Below are positions 37,131 to 47,633 of a stretch of 64,000 nucleotides of DNA, one piece after another. Source of the DNA: Monoplex corrugatus (Eukaryota > Mollusca > Gastropoda > Littorinimorpha > Ranellidae). The stretch spans positions 44,079,014 to 44,143,013 of the forward strand of contig JAPXFY010000022.1 of the NCBI GenBank assembly GCA_030674185.1, given 5' to 3'. Made by a program: the position numbers and the translations under genes. Below the pieces are notes generated by a model, which worked only from the letters and a program-made list of their open reading frames with translations, made no database searches and had not been told where the DNA came from. Numbering within the stretch: the stretch's first letter is position 1; each line of letters begins with the position of its first letter.

Positions 37131-37399
37131 ATTTTTTTTTTATAATGACCTTCGAAGGACAAAATACCTAAAAGAGAAATTTGTATAATAATGTAGACAA
37201 TGAACGCCAAATGAGCTAAAGTGAGGATAGCATGTGTGGAATAGGACCTTATCAATATGGGCTGGGAAAATGCAATGAAAGAGGCATATGTTGGCCAACG
37301 AATTGGACATCACTAATAGTGCAAAAAAAACTTGAAAAAACAACAATGATAATAAGAAAATAAAAATCAGAAATCAAATTATTTCATCATAAAGACAGG

Positions 37400-38795
37400 A
37401 CATGTAGAGCTACTGTTCTAAGTTCCAAAACAAAACCAGGAGCTGACTGTGATAGTGATCACCATCTAGTCCCAGCAAAAAGTAGAATTCAAAGCCTATA
37501 AACAAAACAAAGTCAAACCGGCCCCTAAGTTTGATCTAGAGAAACTGAAAAATGGAGACATTGCATCATGATTTCAAGATCAAGTCATCAACTGTTTGAG
37601 GCTTTAATCCAGGACTGAACATTAAATGATGGTACTGAGAAGAAATTGGGCAGGTATGAAGAAGATCTACATTGAAGTAGCACAAGAAAAGTTGGGAAAA
37701 ACCAACTAAGCCCTATATAAGCAAGGAAGTTATGGATCTAAGCGAAACAGAAAAGCTAAGCTTGCAAATCTGAAGAAAAGAAGACAAAAAACTCAAAAGA
37801 GAAATTAAAGCAAAGTTAGGAGAGATAAGAAAAATTGGCTGGAGAAAGAATGTGCAAAACTAAATGAGCAAAATGAATGCAGAAGATCAGGGATCTTTTT
37901 CAACAGATAAGTTCAATCCACCAAATTCCAACCCAGAATGAGTGCATCAAACAGCAAAGAAGGCACCACACTGACCCAACCAGAGCATACTATGAACAGA
38001 TGGAATGAATATGGAGCATCCTTTTTAGCAATAAATAGCCCCCAAGACATCCTATGCCCTGACCTGAACTGCCCAAAATCAGAACCAGAACCACTTTTAA
38101 ATGAAACCTGAAGCAGCCACCAAGCAGTTACAATCAAGAAAATCCCCAGGAGTTTACGAAGTTCCAGGAGAATTGTTAAAACATGCTGGGAAAAATGGCC
38201 TAAAAGCAATGCACCATCTTTGTTGTAAAATCTGGTATACTCATCAATGGTCAACAGATTGGAAACTTCAAGAATTTATGATGCTTTTGTAAGACTGGCA
38301 ATATCAAAGATTGCAAGAACTACAGAACCATTGCCCTATCTAGCCATGCCATTAAGTATATGCTCATAATCATTTTCAATAGACTGAAGCCCAAGACAGA
38401 ACAACAACTATCTGACTGCCAGGCAGGTGTGTGCAGATCCAACAGACACAACTGACATGTGTTACAAACATAAAATGAAAAGCACTGCTGAAGCTTCTGT
38501 CACCTTCATAGACTAAAGTAAATCATTTGATAGGTCATTCATCTGTTCAATGCAATGGTCAAAACGTGCATTCCTAAACATCTCTCACCCATGTCATTAT
38601 TTGCCTTATATACAAAGACCAAAAGGCTCAATTAGATGAAACAGTCAGAAATGTGAATTTTTCAACATCCACAGGGGAGTTAGACAAGGTTGTATCCTTT
38701 CACCGTACCTCACAAACATCTATATGGACCAAGTCATGATGGATGCTTTATAAAGAAGACATGGGTATAAAGAGGTTTTCTTTTGCTGTCACCAG
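37400..38795 (+). pseudogene. Decayed RTE-like LINE polyprotein
   Basis: Plus-strand remnants of an endonuclease-reverse transcriptase occur in order but in different frames with many stops. The endonuclease C-terminal motif PGADCDSDHHLV is near 37437-37472. A Lys-rich linker lies at 37700-37870. The RT region has QLQSRKSPGVYEVPGELL (38119-38172), then 'WSTDWKLQEFMML' (about 38250-38287), and near the end GVRQGCILSPYLTNIYMDQV (about 38674-38737), whose 'RQGC-LSP' motif belongs to the RT core. The YADD region and C-terminus are missing, as the copy ends at about 38795. RTE/BovB-like affinity is inferred from these motifs. Confidence 0.8.
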
Positions 38796-38807
38796 AGCCT
38801 CTTGGAC

Positions 38808-39122
38808 TTTTCATTTTCTACCAGTCCTCAGTTTGGCCTGGGCTGACCTCAAAACCTTATAGCTGGAGTCTTCAAGCATGCTAATAAGCCTGATCTTTCC
38901 TGCCTTGTACTCCTCAATAATGGATTTTAGGAGTAGCTGCAGCTTTGTCTGGTGACAGTAGAACCCAATGTCAGTGAGACTGGGTGGGACACCAAGCCAT
39001 TTCCTTGTGTATCTGTTGATTTTGGCCTCCACTGATTTCACTGTGCTTGTTGTGCATATATTGTATACCAACAGAGAGGCCAGAGGAGCCTTGGAATTAG
39101 CATGAACTGCAGGCACCATATT
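38808..39122 (-). pseudogene. LINE RT C-terminal fragment, opposite strand
   Basis: A 102-codon open minus-strand frame containing SVEAKINRYTRKWLGVPPSL and SIIEEYKAGKIRLISML. It is similar to the C-terminal region of reverse-transcriptase proteins that I recall from molluscan and other invertebrate LINEs ('INR-RKWLG-P'). It abuts the 3' end of the plus-strand RTE-like remnant. No RT core is present. Confidence 0.65.
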
Positions 39123-39794
39123 CTATATTTACCAAGAAGGCCGATGAGATCTATTATCTGCAAACTTTCTTCTGCCATTTGTTTGGTTTCTTTACCCCTT
39201 TATGTATCTTTCAGGAAGTTGTTCATACCACCTTCTGAGGCTTTTCACTGGTTTCTCTTGTTACTGTTGGAATGGACTGACTGGCGACAGTAAAAGTAAC
39301 CGTTTCGTCTACTGGTGACAATTAACGTAAATATTTCGTCTACTTTACCTTTCCTCAGGTAAACAAACAATTAATAAAAAGCATTCATAACCAATCAAAT
39401 GAACAAATCATATATAGCTACTTTTTTTTATCATTTTCATATTTGATGGATAAGTAATTAAAAACAAATGATTAATTAAATAAATGATTGAATACTAATA
39501 CCTCATGTGGCTGCTGCCAGAAGAATGACCAAAATGTTCATGTTCAACCACTCCATTCTCTTGACGCCATTCACATATCCCCACAAACATGGCCTCATAG
39601 ATGGAGATCTCATTGATGCCCATGCAGACAGCAATGATCAAGTCCCATGTCAATCCTCGGTAAAGTAGTCAAACTGAAACAGGAAAAAACAACTGTCATG
39701 TCGAAAAGAAATTATTTCCAATCGCAGGTAGTCAAGGAACACAATATGCAAACAACAGTCACTGTTTCAGATGACAAGACTCACTAGCAAATTT
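39123..39794. other. Spacer, nothing recognised
   Basis: Low-copy AT-rich sequence. A short imperfect duplication 'gtttcgtctactggtgacaa / atttcgtctactttacc' lies near 39300-39350. Confidence 0.4.
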
Positions 39795-39993
39795 ACAACA
39801 ATGTGTGACGTAATCAGATGGGTAAACATCAGACTTTCAATTTAGCAATGTCCTGGGTTCGATCCACCTGGACGCCTCAGCCTGGTATGTGAAGGGTGGA
39901 GTGTTTCCGATCTCTAAGTCCAGCATGTGCACAGACCTGTTTTCCCTAAACCCACTTTGTGCACATGCCCATACAGAAAATCACACACACACA
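39795..39993 (+). mobile_element. SINE fragment (family S2-like)
   Basis: The B box CTGGGTTCGATCC (about 39851-39863) is followed by 'cctggtatgtgaagggtgga' and 'tttccgatctctaagtcc'. It ends where the palindromic MITE begins (TTAA at 39994), so the MITE may have inserted into or next to it. Confidence 0.6.
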
Positions 39994-40209
39994 TTAACCC
40001 TTTGACTCCCGCACCCTATCCACCTCTTGCAAAAAATGCAACTCTGACTCCCTCATACTATCCTCCAGCTTCCTGCTTCCTATCTCTAAGTTTCCTGCTG
40101 GAAGCTGGTGGATAGGGTGAGGGAATCAAAGGATTAACTTTTTTGCTTTTCTGTCATGGTTGACAAAACAGGATGCCACTGGATAGGCGGAGGGAGTCAA
40201 AGGGGTTAA
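39994..40209. mobile_element. Palindromic MITE, nested form
   Basis: Outer arms TTAACCCTTTGACTCCC (left) and GGAGTCAAAGGGGTTAA (right) enclose a second pair of arms around 'gcttcctgcttcctat...tttcctgctggaagctgg'. The centre has a small insertion, so the core is not a perfect palindrome. Confidence 0.85.
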
Positions 40210-40624
40210 AGATCCTGCAAGACCTCTCACAGCTTGGCTTCTGGAAACGTAACACCAGCTGCACACCCAACTAAAGACAGTGTACATAGACTGTGTAGCG
40301 ACATTCAGCCTGCGCAATGCAGTAAAAAATGTATATACTGCATCCAACAAAAATCAGAACACTAGGGGAAATAATTACACAAATCAAAAAGCTGTTCAAG
40401 AAGTACTCTGCATATCTAACTCAAACTGCATTTTGAAGGTGGTGCCATCTGTTCAATCGCGTTTTGCTGACCACTACCCTGAAAAGGGTCAGGTGCAAAT
40501 TCATACCTGGGTGGACTTGGTGGTCCAGAGGCTGCACACACAGGTTTTCGTGACAAAAACTTGTGCAATCGGATTTTATGCCAACCACTTGTTCCTTGTA
40601 ATAAACAGGCCTGTATCGAAATGC
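40210..40624. other. Spacer, nothing recognised
   Basis: Low-copy sequence; the frames present (for example 40280-40672) have no recognisable domain. Confidence 0.4.
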
Positions 40625-40748
40625 AGCAATGGCTTTAGAGAAAGAACTCGTGTCATCAAGTTCAATCCCTGACAGCAACACAAATGGTCTATTTGCTGTC
40701 CATCTTAATTACCCATGGTGTGATTATTGTGGTGGTGTCAGTTTAGTG
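40625..40748 (+). mobile_element. SINE fragment (family S1)
   Basis: The B-box-like AAGTTCAATCCCTGA is followed by 'ggtctatttgctgtccatct' and 'gtggtggtgtcagt', as in the copies near 230, 62200 and 63600. Confidence 0.6.
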
Positions 40749-41261
40749 TTTCCTTGGTCCTGTTCTCTCCCCCCCCCCCCCCCCCATCTCTACCCCCATT
40801 TCCATGTCAACAACTACTACCAGCACAAAAGTTTTGCGCAGACTCAAGGCGTTTACCGGGTAACTGCTGTCAGATCTGGGTGAGGTATATATCTGAAACA
40901 GTCCAAGTACGATGAATCCATCTTAAATACATTCGGAGCTTCCATCCATATGATAGCCTACTAAAATTCAAAAATTGAGAAAGACTAGATCTAATCATGA
41001 TAGCCTATTTAGATTCAGAAAGACTATTCACTAACAGAAAGACTTTTCACTATCAGTGTCACACTTTGAACCCATTCTTATATTTCCACTATTATTGTAC
41101 TTATTCAGCTAATTGCAACTGAAGAATAAAATTACATTTCCTTCACGGGCTATGGGCTATCTGGGAACAGTCCACCATTGTGTCGATTCTTTTTTCTTAT
41201 TTTCCATTACTAGTATTAGTACACCTGAGATTGCAAGTGGGCTTTATACATGAGTTTATTT
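40749..41261. other. Spacer with C-run
   Basis: A C-run at 40769-40786; otherwise low-copy. An 'attgtactaattcagcaaattgcaa...' block near 41095-41205 recurs near 41870-41990 ('gtctgggaacagtcca' in both), indicating a short local duplication flanking the R copy. Confidence 0.45.
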
Positions 41262-41829
41262 TTGTTTAAAACCCAGGCAACTGGTCATATCTTGGCTATA
41301 ACTGTTTCAAAACATACACATTTTTTGTATTATACTTCAAAAGGGGGGGGGGGGGGAGAGGAAATGAAAATTAAGTACACATATCAATGCATTCTCACAC
41401 ATAATCTAAGGAGATGCCCCTAGCGTTGACCACTTTGTCCAATCTAGATTTTAAAAAAGGCATACCTGAAAACAGAAATTTAAACATAACTACGCACACT
41501 AAAACATGTATAAAAACAGGCCTAAGTTACCCAAAATTGCTTTCGCATACTTCAGTTCCCTTTAGCGAAAAATTCACTTAATTGTGTACCCAATTATCAA
41601 GACAATCCTAAGATTAGAGAAAGTATTAAAAGTTTATCGAACACATACGGGTGAATGGACCAGCAAGGCAAAACACGACAGGAAGAAATGACAGAAAGCA
41701 AAAGGAACAAACCGAGTACAAGGCAGAAACAAAGAGAGTGACAGAAAAGGACATTTCCAGCACAGAATTTCAAGAAGAGGTGGGAATACTATTTATACGA
41801 GTGAAAGAGCCCCCGGCATCCCCATGGGG
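41262..41829 (-). mobile_element. R element, diverged solo copy
   Basis: Full-length R outside the array, more diverged (aaacccaggcaactggtcat), ending 'gagcccccggcatccccatg'. Its presence here shows R is dispersed and not confined to the tandem array. Confidence 0.75.
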
Positions 41830-42637
41830 GGTAGGGTCTCATAAATGAGTCATATCGGATATCAACTACTGTTGTACTAATTCAGCAAATTTGCAATTGA
41901 GGAATAGAATTAGATTTCCTTCATTAGTTTTAAGTTTATAGGCTACGCGCTGTCTGGGAACAGTCCATCAGCAACTTACGACTCAGTTGTGTCAATTCCT
42001 CTTTTATTACTATTAGTAGACATCTACCTGTAGACCAGAACTCGGGGTAAGCGGTCGGGGTTTTGAGGCCACCGTAGATGATTAGATCCCCCCCTCTATC
42101 CTTTTGTTGTCCCAAATTAATGACCTATTTTTGTTTTATCTTACGCCTTTGCGCGCACAGGTCAACAATAGTCAATGATGACGGCTGACCTTCCAAATTG
42201 AAGATTGAAGACCTGGGTTTGCGGATGGGCATATGCGAGCGAGTAAAAAAAAAAAAAAAACCAAACAAAAAAAAACTAATTTTAGATGGAACAGCTCCGC
42301 GGGAAATAAAAAACAACAAAAACACGGTGGATTATTAATGGGATAACAGAATGGACATCTTGCAGGCTACTGTTCAACATTTATGACAATACCTGGTTTA
42401 CTTACCCCCCAAAAAAGAAGCCATTGCAAATACTTGCACGCATCACAAGCACCAACTTCAACGATAAGCGCAAAAGTTCAAACAATGGTCTCCTCGCCAT
42501 CTTGTGTTGGATTTCAACATTTACTCAGTCGCTGTACGCTTTGTGAACTCTTTCGTCACATGACTAAGGGCGGAGCGGGGTGGGGGTGCAAGGGATACAA
42601 GATAGTCAGGACATACTAGAAGTTCTTTTCTTTTATT
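41830..42637. other. Spacer, no gene recognised
   Basis: Low-copy sequence with an A-run (42245-42276). Frames of 60-80 codons on both strands lack support. Confidence 0.4.
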
Positions 42638-43208
42638 AGAGTCATCCACAGAACAAGACGTCAACACCAGACTCGGAAATGCCTGGGGCGCTCTAAATCA
42701 ACTGGACAAAATCTGGAAATCAATCTACCATACCAGACAACCTGAAAAGGAACTTCTTCCGAGCAGCAGTAGAGTCCGTTCTTACATATGGCTCAATCTC
42801 TTGGACCCTAACAACGACATTGGAGAAGAAGATTGATGGAGCATACACACGAATGCTGTGCACAGCCCTGAACAAATCCTGGAGAGAACATCCAAGTAAC
42901 AAAGAGTTATACGGTAAGATTCCACCAATCAGTAAATTAATACGTCAACAAAGACTGCGCTTCGCGGGACACTGCTGGCGTAGCAAAGAAGAACTGGTTG
43001 GGGATATTCTACTATGGAGACCCAGCCATGGCAAACAAAGACCAGGACGTCCAAAGAAGACGTTCATCGACCAACTGATGGATGATACGGGCTGTCAGTA
43101 CGATGAACTACCTACTGCAATGTCTGACAGAGAAGGATGGAAGAAACGTATTATGGATAGCCGAGCAAGCTCGACATGATGATGATAATGATGATGAGAG
43201 TCATCCAC
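42638..43208 (+). mobile_element. 5'-truncated LINE with 12-bp target duplication
   Basis: The 3' end of a LINE, flanked by the direct repeat AGAGTCATCCAC (42638-42649 and 43197-43208). It ends in a (GAT)n-like tail after the stop. Coding capacity is the RT C-terminal region only. A frameshift near 42725-42735 separates DVNTRLGNAWGALNQLDKIW from the main frame. The intact target duplication suggests a fairly young, dead-on-arrival insertion. Confidence 0.92.
42735..43182 (+). pseudogene. LINE RT C-terminal region (truncated)
   Basis: The open frame reads ESVLTYGSISWTLTTTLEKK, then LRFAGHCWRSKEELVGDILL, then GRPKKTFIDQLMDDTGC, and ends at RIMDSRASST. The 'RRLRFAGHCWR' and 'RPGRPKKTF' blocks are characteristic of the C-terminus of RTE-like (possibly RTE-X) ORF2 proteins in invertebrates. 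Endonuclease and catalytic RT motifs are absent, so the product could not retrotranspose. Confidence 0.8.
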
Positions 43209-43329
43209 CATGATAGTAGCCTAATTAAAAACAAGAACAACAACAAATGTCAGTCAAATCATTTGTAGTTATTAATTTTATCCATAGTGTGACCTTCCAA
43301 CCTATATTCTGCAAATTTCGATGGACATC

Positions 43330-43862
43330 AGGAAATTTTACATTTAACTAAATAGTCAGGACACTTTACATTTTATTTAACAGCCGGGATATTTCACAGT
43401 TTACATAACATCAGGACATATTCTATTTTACTTAACAGCCAGGATATTTCACAGTTTACATAACGTCAGGACATATTCTATTTTACTTAACAGCCAGGAT
43501 ATTTCACATTTTATTAACATCAGGACATATTCTATTTTACTTAACAGCCAGGATATTTCACAGTTTACATAACGTCAGGACATATTCTATTTTACTTAAC
43601 AGCCAGGATATTTCACAGTTTAATAACTCAGGACATATTCTATTTTACTTAACAGCCAGGATATTTCACAGTTTAATAACGTCAGGACATATTCTATTTT
43701 ACTTAACAGCCAGGATATTTCACAGTTTACATTAACTCAGGACATATTCTATTTTACTTAACAGCCAGGATATTTCACATTTTATTAACATCAGGACATA
43801 TTCTATTTTACTTAACAGCCAGGACATATGTGTTACAGGACATTTTACATTTTACTTGGCAG
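43330..43862. repeat. ~55-bp minisatellite
   Basis: About nine units of 'caggacatattctattttac' + 'ttaacagccaggatatttca' + 'cagtttacataacgt'. Inner units are nearly identical; outer units are diverged. Confidence 0.9.
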
Positions 43863-43929
43863 TCAAGAAATTTCGGTTACCATTTCTGCATTTTTTCTCA
43901 TGACTCTCATGACTATTTAATTACCTATT

Positions 43930-43934
<5 letters not shown>

Positions 43935-44018
<84 letters not shown>
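43935..44018. repeat. (TA)n-(TG)n microsatellite
   Basis: (AT)n for about 46 bases, then (GT)n for about 30 bases. Confidence 0.95.
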
Positions 44019-44020
<2 letters not shown>

Positions 44021-44098
44021 GTATGCATTGGTCACATTGCCAGCACCACCCATCTTTTGCAAGTTTTGTTTATGCATATGTATATTTCTGTTTTCAGC

Positions 44099-44225
44099 AG
44101 AATACTAGGCAGGATGACTCATTTCTTGTCATGTGATCTTTAACGTGTGCTGAATGGGAGATAGGACAATTTTCCAGTCTTTGACAACCAGGCAGGAGGG
44201 ACCCAGGCAGGATCAGCCCCAAAAC
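44099..44225 (-). mobile_element. SINE fragment (family S2), minus strand
   Basis: 'tgatctttaacgtgtgctga' and 'ccaggcaggagggacccagg' match, by memory and by the 61.4-kb copy, the minus-strand body of a common gastropod SINE. Confidence 0.45.
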
Positions 44226-44295
44226 TTCCAACTGGAAGTCCAATATAAAATCATATATAGTAAGAAAAATATAATACCATTACTAATATGCTACT

Positions 44296-44296
44296 A

Positions 44297-44334
<38 letters not shown>

Positions 44335-44400
44335 AAGAAGAAGAAGGAGGAGGAGGAGAAAAGAAGAAGAATGACATTTATAAGGTGCCAAATTTCGATT
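44296..44400. repeat. (ATG)n / (GGA)n trinucleotide tracts
   Basis: (ATG)12-like run, then GAA/GGA repeats, then 'atgacatttataaggtgcc', which resembles a dispersed 'tttatatagcgcc' repeat start. The (ATG)n could be the tail of a LINE of the kind at 42.6 kb, but no coding sequence precedes it. Confidence 0.6.
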
Positions 44401-44548
44401 CAAAAATCAAATCAAGGTGTGCACTCTTATCATTCACGAAAACAATCACCAACAAGGACGAAACCTCCAGGGCACAAAGCACACGCAAACTGAAGGCGGG
44501 AAGACAGGAAGGCGTGTGATCCATGACCCCAGCCATCATCCCCTCTCT

Positions 44549-44549
44549 G

Positions 44550-44632
<83 letters not shown>
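44549..44632. repeat. (CA)n microsatellite
   Basis: Uninterrupted (CA) for about 80 bases. A (GT)n run of about 34 bases follows at 44781-44814. Confidence 0.97.
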
Positions 44633-44634
<2 letters not shown>

Positions 44635-44778
44635 ATACTACTGGCGTGCGCGCGCACGCAAACACACAAACAAACATCCCATGGGTTGATTTGAATCGAC
44701 ATCCCAATTCCTTTAGACGGTTTCGAGCTAAGCTTGAACAGAGTACGCGTATCATTGTTGTTTGCAGTATGTGTGCGC

Positions 44779-44816
<38 letters not shown>

Positions 44817-45091
44817 CAGGAGACTGAGAATCACAGCGTGTGTCACGTGCACCAATTACTTGATTTCCGTGCTGTTCCCGCTTTCTCGCACGTGGGACTT
44901 GTGACTTCACCTCTTTGCCCAGCGATCCCTGAAACAAAAAGGCGGAGAATGATTCAGATTGATATTATTACATGTATTGTGTGAGAGCAAGGTTGTCCTG
45001 TATGTAATATGACATGCATTGTAGAAAAAGTAATAATAAAAATGTTATTACGTTTAATTTGTTTCACGGGGTCACGAGCCCGCGAAAAATT

Positions 45092-45180
45092 CAGTGCCAA
45101 CCCACAGGCGAATTCTGTCCAAAAAGTGGGTATAATGTGTATAATGAAAGAGCCCGCGGCATCCCGTTCTTACAGGGGAA
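45092..45180 (-). mobile_element. R element 5' fragment
   Basis: 'aattctgtccaaaaagtggg', 'tataatgaaagagcccgcgg', 'catcccgttcttacagggg' is a diverged TATA-side end of R. Confidence 0.5.
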
Positions 45181-45296
45181 CAGCGTGTGTTCAATCAAGT
45201 AGAAACAAAGTACTTGAAAACATAAGTGACTATCCCCCCCCCCCCCCCCCACGCGAATTTTTTTTTTTTTATCAGTGAGTGCGCTATACATCATGG

Positions 45297-45347
45297 CACA
45301 CATTCCGAGCACGGAAACGTCATCTTGAGGAACTGAAACTGAAACAA
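45297..45347 (+). repeat. CTGAAA-tail family fragment
   Basis: 'cattccgagcacggaaacgt' then 'gaggaactgaaactgaaac' matches the 3' end of the copies at about 45395-45604, 47000-47130 and 62380-62565. It is preceded by C- and T-runs at 45234-45270. Confidence 0.55.
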
Positions 45348-45394
45348 CGTCTAAGCAAATACAAATCTAAATCGATGTGAGTGTGACTAGTACC

Positions 45395-45604
45395 AGTGTG
45401 GTAAATACATGTACACGTATAGACTAGGTAAAACATAGTCTAGGTAGAGCCTCAGGACCTGGCCAGTTCATGGATTTATGTGCAGGCTTATGGCTTGTGC
45501 CACGGTCACCATACACGTGGCACCTGTGGCGTTAGTGCATAATATGGAATTCGTTCTGAGCGCGGAGACGTCCGTCATATTGAGAAACTGAAACTGAAAC
45601 TAAA
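45395..45604 (+). mobile_element. Dispersed CTGAAA-tailed short repeat (SINE-like)
   Basis: Shared blocks: 'agactaggtaaaacatagtc', 'gcctcaggacctggcca', 'ggtttatgtgcaggctta' (atttatgtgcaggctta here), 'atggaattcgttctgagcgc', and a tail of tandem CTGAAA. Three longer copies occur in the same orientation in the window. No tRNA head seen, so these may be 5'-truncated. Confidence 0.6.
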
Positions 45605-45836
45605 CAGAAATCTAAATAAAGTGACTGTCGGCGTCTAAGAAAATACTTTTGTATGAATGTTGAAGTGTTACATGTGTAATTTGCTATATTGTTTGTGCCC
45701 TACTAAAGACAAAACCAAAACGATCTAAATGGTTTAATGAACATAGATCAGTTTCCTGATTTTAATTCAAATAACATTCCTTTCAAGTCGTGTGGCAACA
45801 GGCTACCTTTTGTATAGGTCATGATAATGTTTTGCT
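45605..45836. other. Spacer, nothing recognised
   Basis: Low-copy AT-rich sequence. Confidence 0.4.
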
Positions 45837-46320
45837 TTAACCCTTTGACTCCCGCACCCTGTCCACCAGCATCCTCCACTGTCAACCATGCTCATCATCA
45901 TCATCATTATCATCAAGTGCCTTGCCACATGGCGTTTGCGATCATGGCCCTCCATACGTATCTATCCCTTGTGGCTGCAAGCACATCTTCCACCCTCTTT
46001 GTCTTCAGCCACTCTGCAAGTCCGTCCAATATATTTTCCCTGGGTCTACCTGGTGCTCTCTTTCCTTCCAGCTTTCCTGTTGTGACCAGGTACTCCAATT
46101 CCCCTTTCCTCATAAAATGGCCTATAAATATTGCCTATCTTTTCCTAATCTTCCTTATCAATGATCTTCTTGTGTCTGCCTCCATGCTAGCAAAGCAAAA
46201 ACTTAACCCTTTGACTCCCTCACCCTATCCTCAGCTTCCTGCAGCTGGTGGATAGGGTGAGGGAGCCAAAGGGTTAAGTTTTTGCAGTTGGTGGATAGGG
46301 TGCAGGAGTCAAAGGGTTAA
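45837..46320. mobile_element. Palindromic MITE interrupted by a LINE fragment
   Basis: Starts TTAACCCTTTGACTCCC at 45837 and ends GTCAAAGGGTTAA at 46320. Without the 45893-46181 insertion and one target copy it equals the other nested copies: outer left arm to 'gtcaaccatgctagcaaag', inner hairpin 46204-46276 with 'cttcctgcagctgg' at its centre, then the outer right arm. Confidence 0.85.
45893..46181 (-). mobile_element. LINE 3' fragment inserted in the MITE
   Basis: 289-bp minus-strand insertion flanked by CCATGCT (45886-45892 and 46182-46188). The uninterrupted MITE at 61676-61690 reads caaccatgctagcaaag, confirming the empty site. The minus-strand frame contains GKLEGKRAPGRPRENIL and ends IANAMWQGT, followed by a (GAT)n tail. 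This is the C-terminal end of a LINE polyprotein, different in sequence from the 42.6-kb copy but with the same type of tail. Confidence 0.9.
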
Positions 46321-46474
46321 TCTTTCTCGGATCGATTCATCAATGATTAGGGTTTAGTCTTCATCAGGATCGTGCACCCTCACGAGTCGTCTGCCAATTG
46401 CCAACCACAGTCATGTTCATTGTTACGTGTGGACCACGTAAGGCCATCTTGTGCACATTTGTGTAATTTAGTCA

Positions 46475-46990
46475 TTTTAGCCCTCTTCTTCCACTGGACG
46501 AAGCAGCGGGCCCCAGTAGCTCAGTTGGTTGAGCGTCGGATTCAAATGCTGATGGTTGTGGGTTCGAATCACGGGGTGCGCTACATTAAAACTGGCCTTC
46601 TCACTGTCCCATCTTAACATCATTGTTGTTCTGGTGGAGTCAGTATAGGATTAGATAGGTCCCACTTCCCCCACTTCCCTGGGATGGTTATCCCCGTCGG
46701 CCATATCACCTGAGGTGGGTGCTGACGTAAAAACTGAACCAAATCAATGAATGGACGAAGCAGCAGGGAAGTTTCAGTCTTTTTCTCCTAATTTTTGTGT
46801 TTGGTGTTCGTTTGTGATCTTACATTCACGCGTGACAAAGGCCAGTTGGCCGAAAATTTGCGCCTGTCTTGTCTGGTTGTATTAAATACGCGTTCTGATT
46901 CCATTTTCGTGTTTTTCTGGTTTCTGTTTGCTTGAACGCGGGCAGTCACATTTGTTTTGGATTTAGTCACGTATGTTTGTCAGTAATCCC
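46475..46990 (+). mobile_element. Penelope-like element terminus, split by a SINE
   Basis: After removing the SINE (46508-46751), the sequence 'ccactggacgaagcagcagg' + 'aagttt' through 'gtgacaaaggccagttggcc' + 'gaaaatttgcgcctgtcttg' parallels the terminus at 48940-49145. It continues with 'gttgtattaaatacgcgttc' and 'tgcttgaacgcgggcagtca', which recurs at 62700-63210. Confidence 0.75.
46508..46751 (+). mobile_element. tRNA-derived SINE (family S3) with 13-bp target duplication
   Basis: The head GGGCCCCAGTAGCTCAGTTG contains an A box (TAGCTCAGTTGG). The B box is GGTTCGAATC, and the body and tail match 14775-15016. It is flanked by the direct repeat TGGACGAAGCAGC (46495-46507 and 46752-46764). 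The head could drive Pol III transcription, but the following body shows it is a SINE and not a tRNA gene. Confidence 0.93.
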
Positions 46991-46994
46991 TAAA

Positions 46995-47132
46995 AGTATG
47001 ATCTTGGGTTTATGTGCAGGCTTAAGGCTTGTGCCATGCTCACCATACACGCGGCACCTGTGACATTAGTGCATATGGAATTCGTTCCGAGCGCGGAGAC
47101 GTTGTCTTGAGAAACAGACTGAAACTGTCCGC
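46995..47132 (+). mobile_element. CTGAAA-tailed short repeat
   Basis: Starts near 'gatcttgggtttatgtgcag', continues 'ggcttaaggcttgtgcc', 'atggaattcgttccgagcgc', and ends 'gagaaacagactgaaactg'. Same family as 45395 and 62380. Confidence 0.6.
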
Positions 47133-47633
47133 GAGGACTGGTTGTGATCAAGTAGGGGCAGATTACGTGCTACAATCATACCGGAAAAAATTAACCAGAC
47201 GCCATTTGTCAGAGTTAGCTCCCCTGTCTCAATAACCCCAATACTTGATAGAAAATTTTAAAGAAAGCCCCTAAAATCTCTAAATGATTAATCCGTGTAT
47301 TACATTTTTGCAGAAAAAAAAAACGTTTTGCTTGATATTAACGTGATCGAGGCAATTTGAATCCTTTTAATTAAGTTTATGTCATTCGTCCTTTAAAATT
47401 TCCGACTGGGAACGTGGCAGCTTCGCGATTCGATCATAAGAAATTCGGAATCTTTAAGATAATGACATAAAGCCACAAAAAAGTTTAATGGCACGATTAA
47501 CAGATTAGTATAGAAATCTGTCATTTAAACTACAGCATGTCTTAACTAATTAAGCACTATGCTAGATCGAAGCAAGCTTCAGTCGCACAACCGCCCCCAA
47601 AATTATCCGCCATTACAGTGTCGAAAAAATAGA
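47133..47633. other. Spacer before the Penelope-like ORF
   Basis: Low-copy sequence with no recognised domain. A Penelope-like RT core would be expected here in a full-length element but is not seen, so the element is 5'-truncated. Confidence 0.5.

Noticed and set aside
36796..37131. 111-codon frame as a gene
   Set aside because: Its C-terminal third is an R-element fragment, and the rest has no recognisable domain.
46508..46582. tRNA gene
   Set aside because: A and B boxes are good, but the acceptor stem is poor, the sequence continues into a SINE body repeated at 14775-15016, and target duplications flank the whole 244-bp unit.
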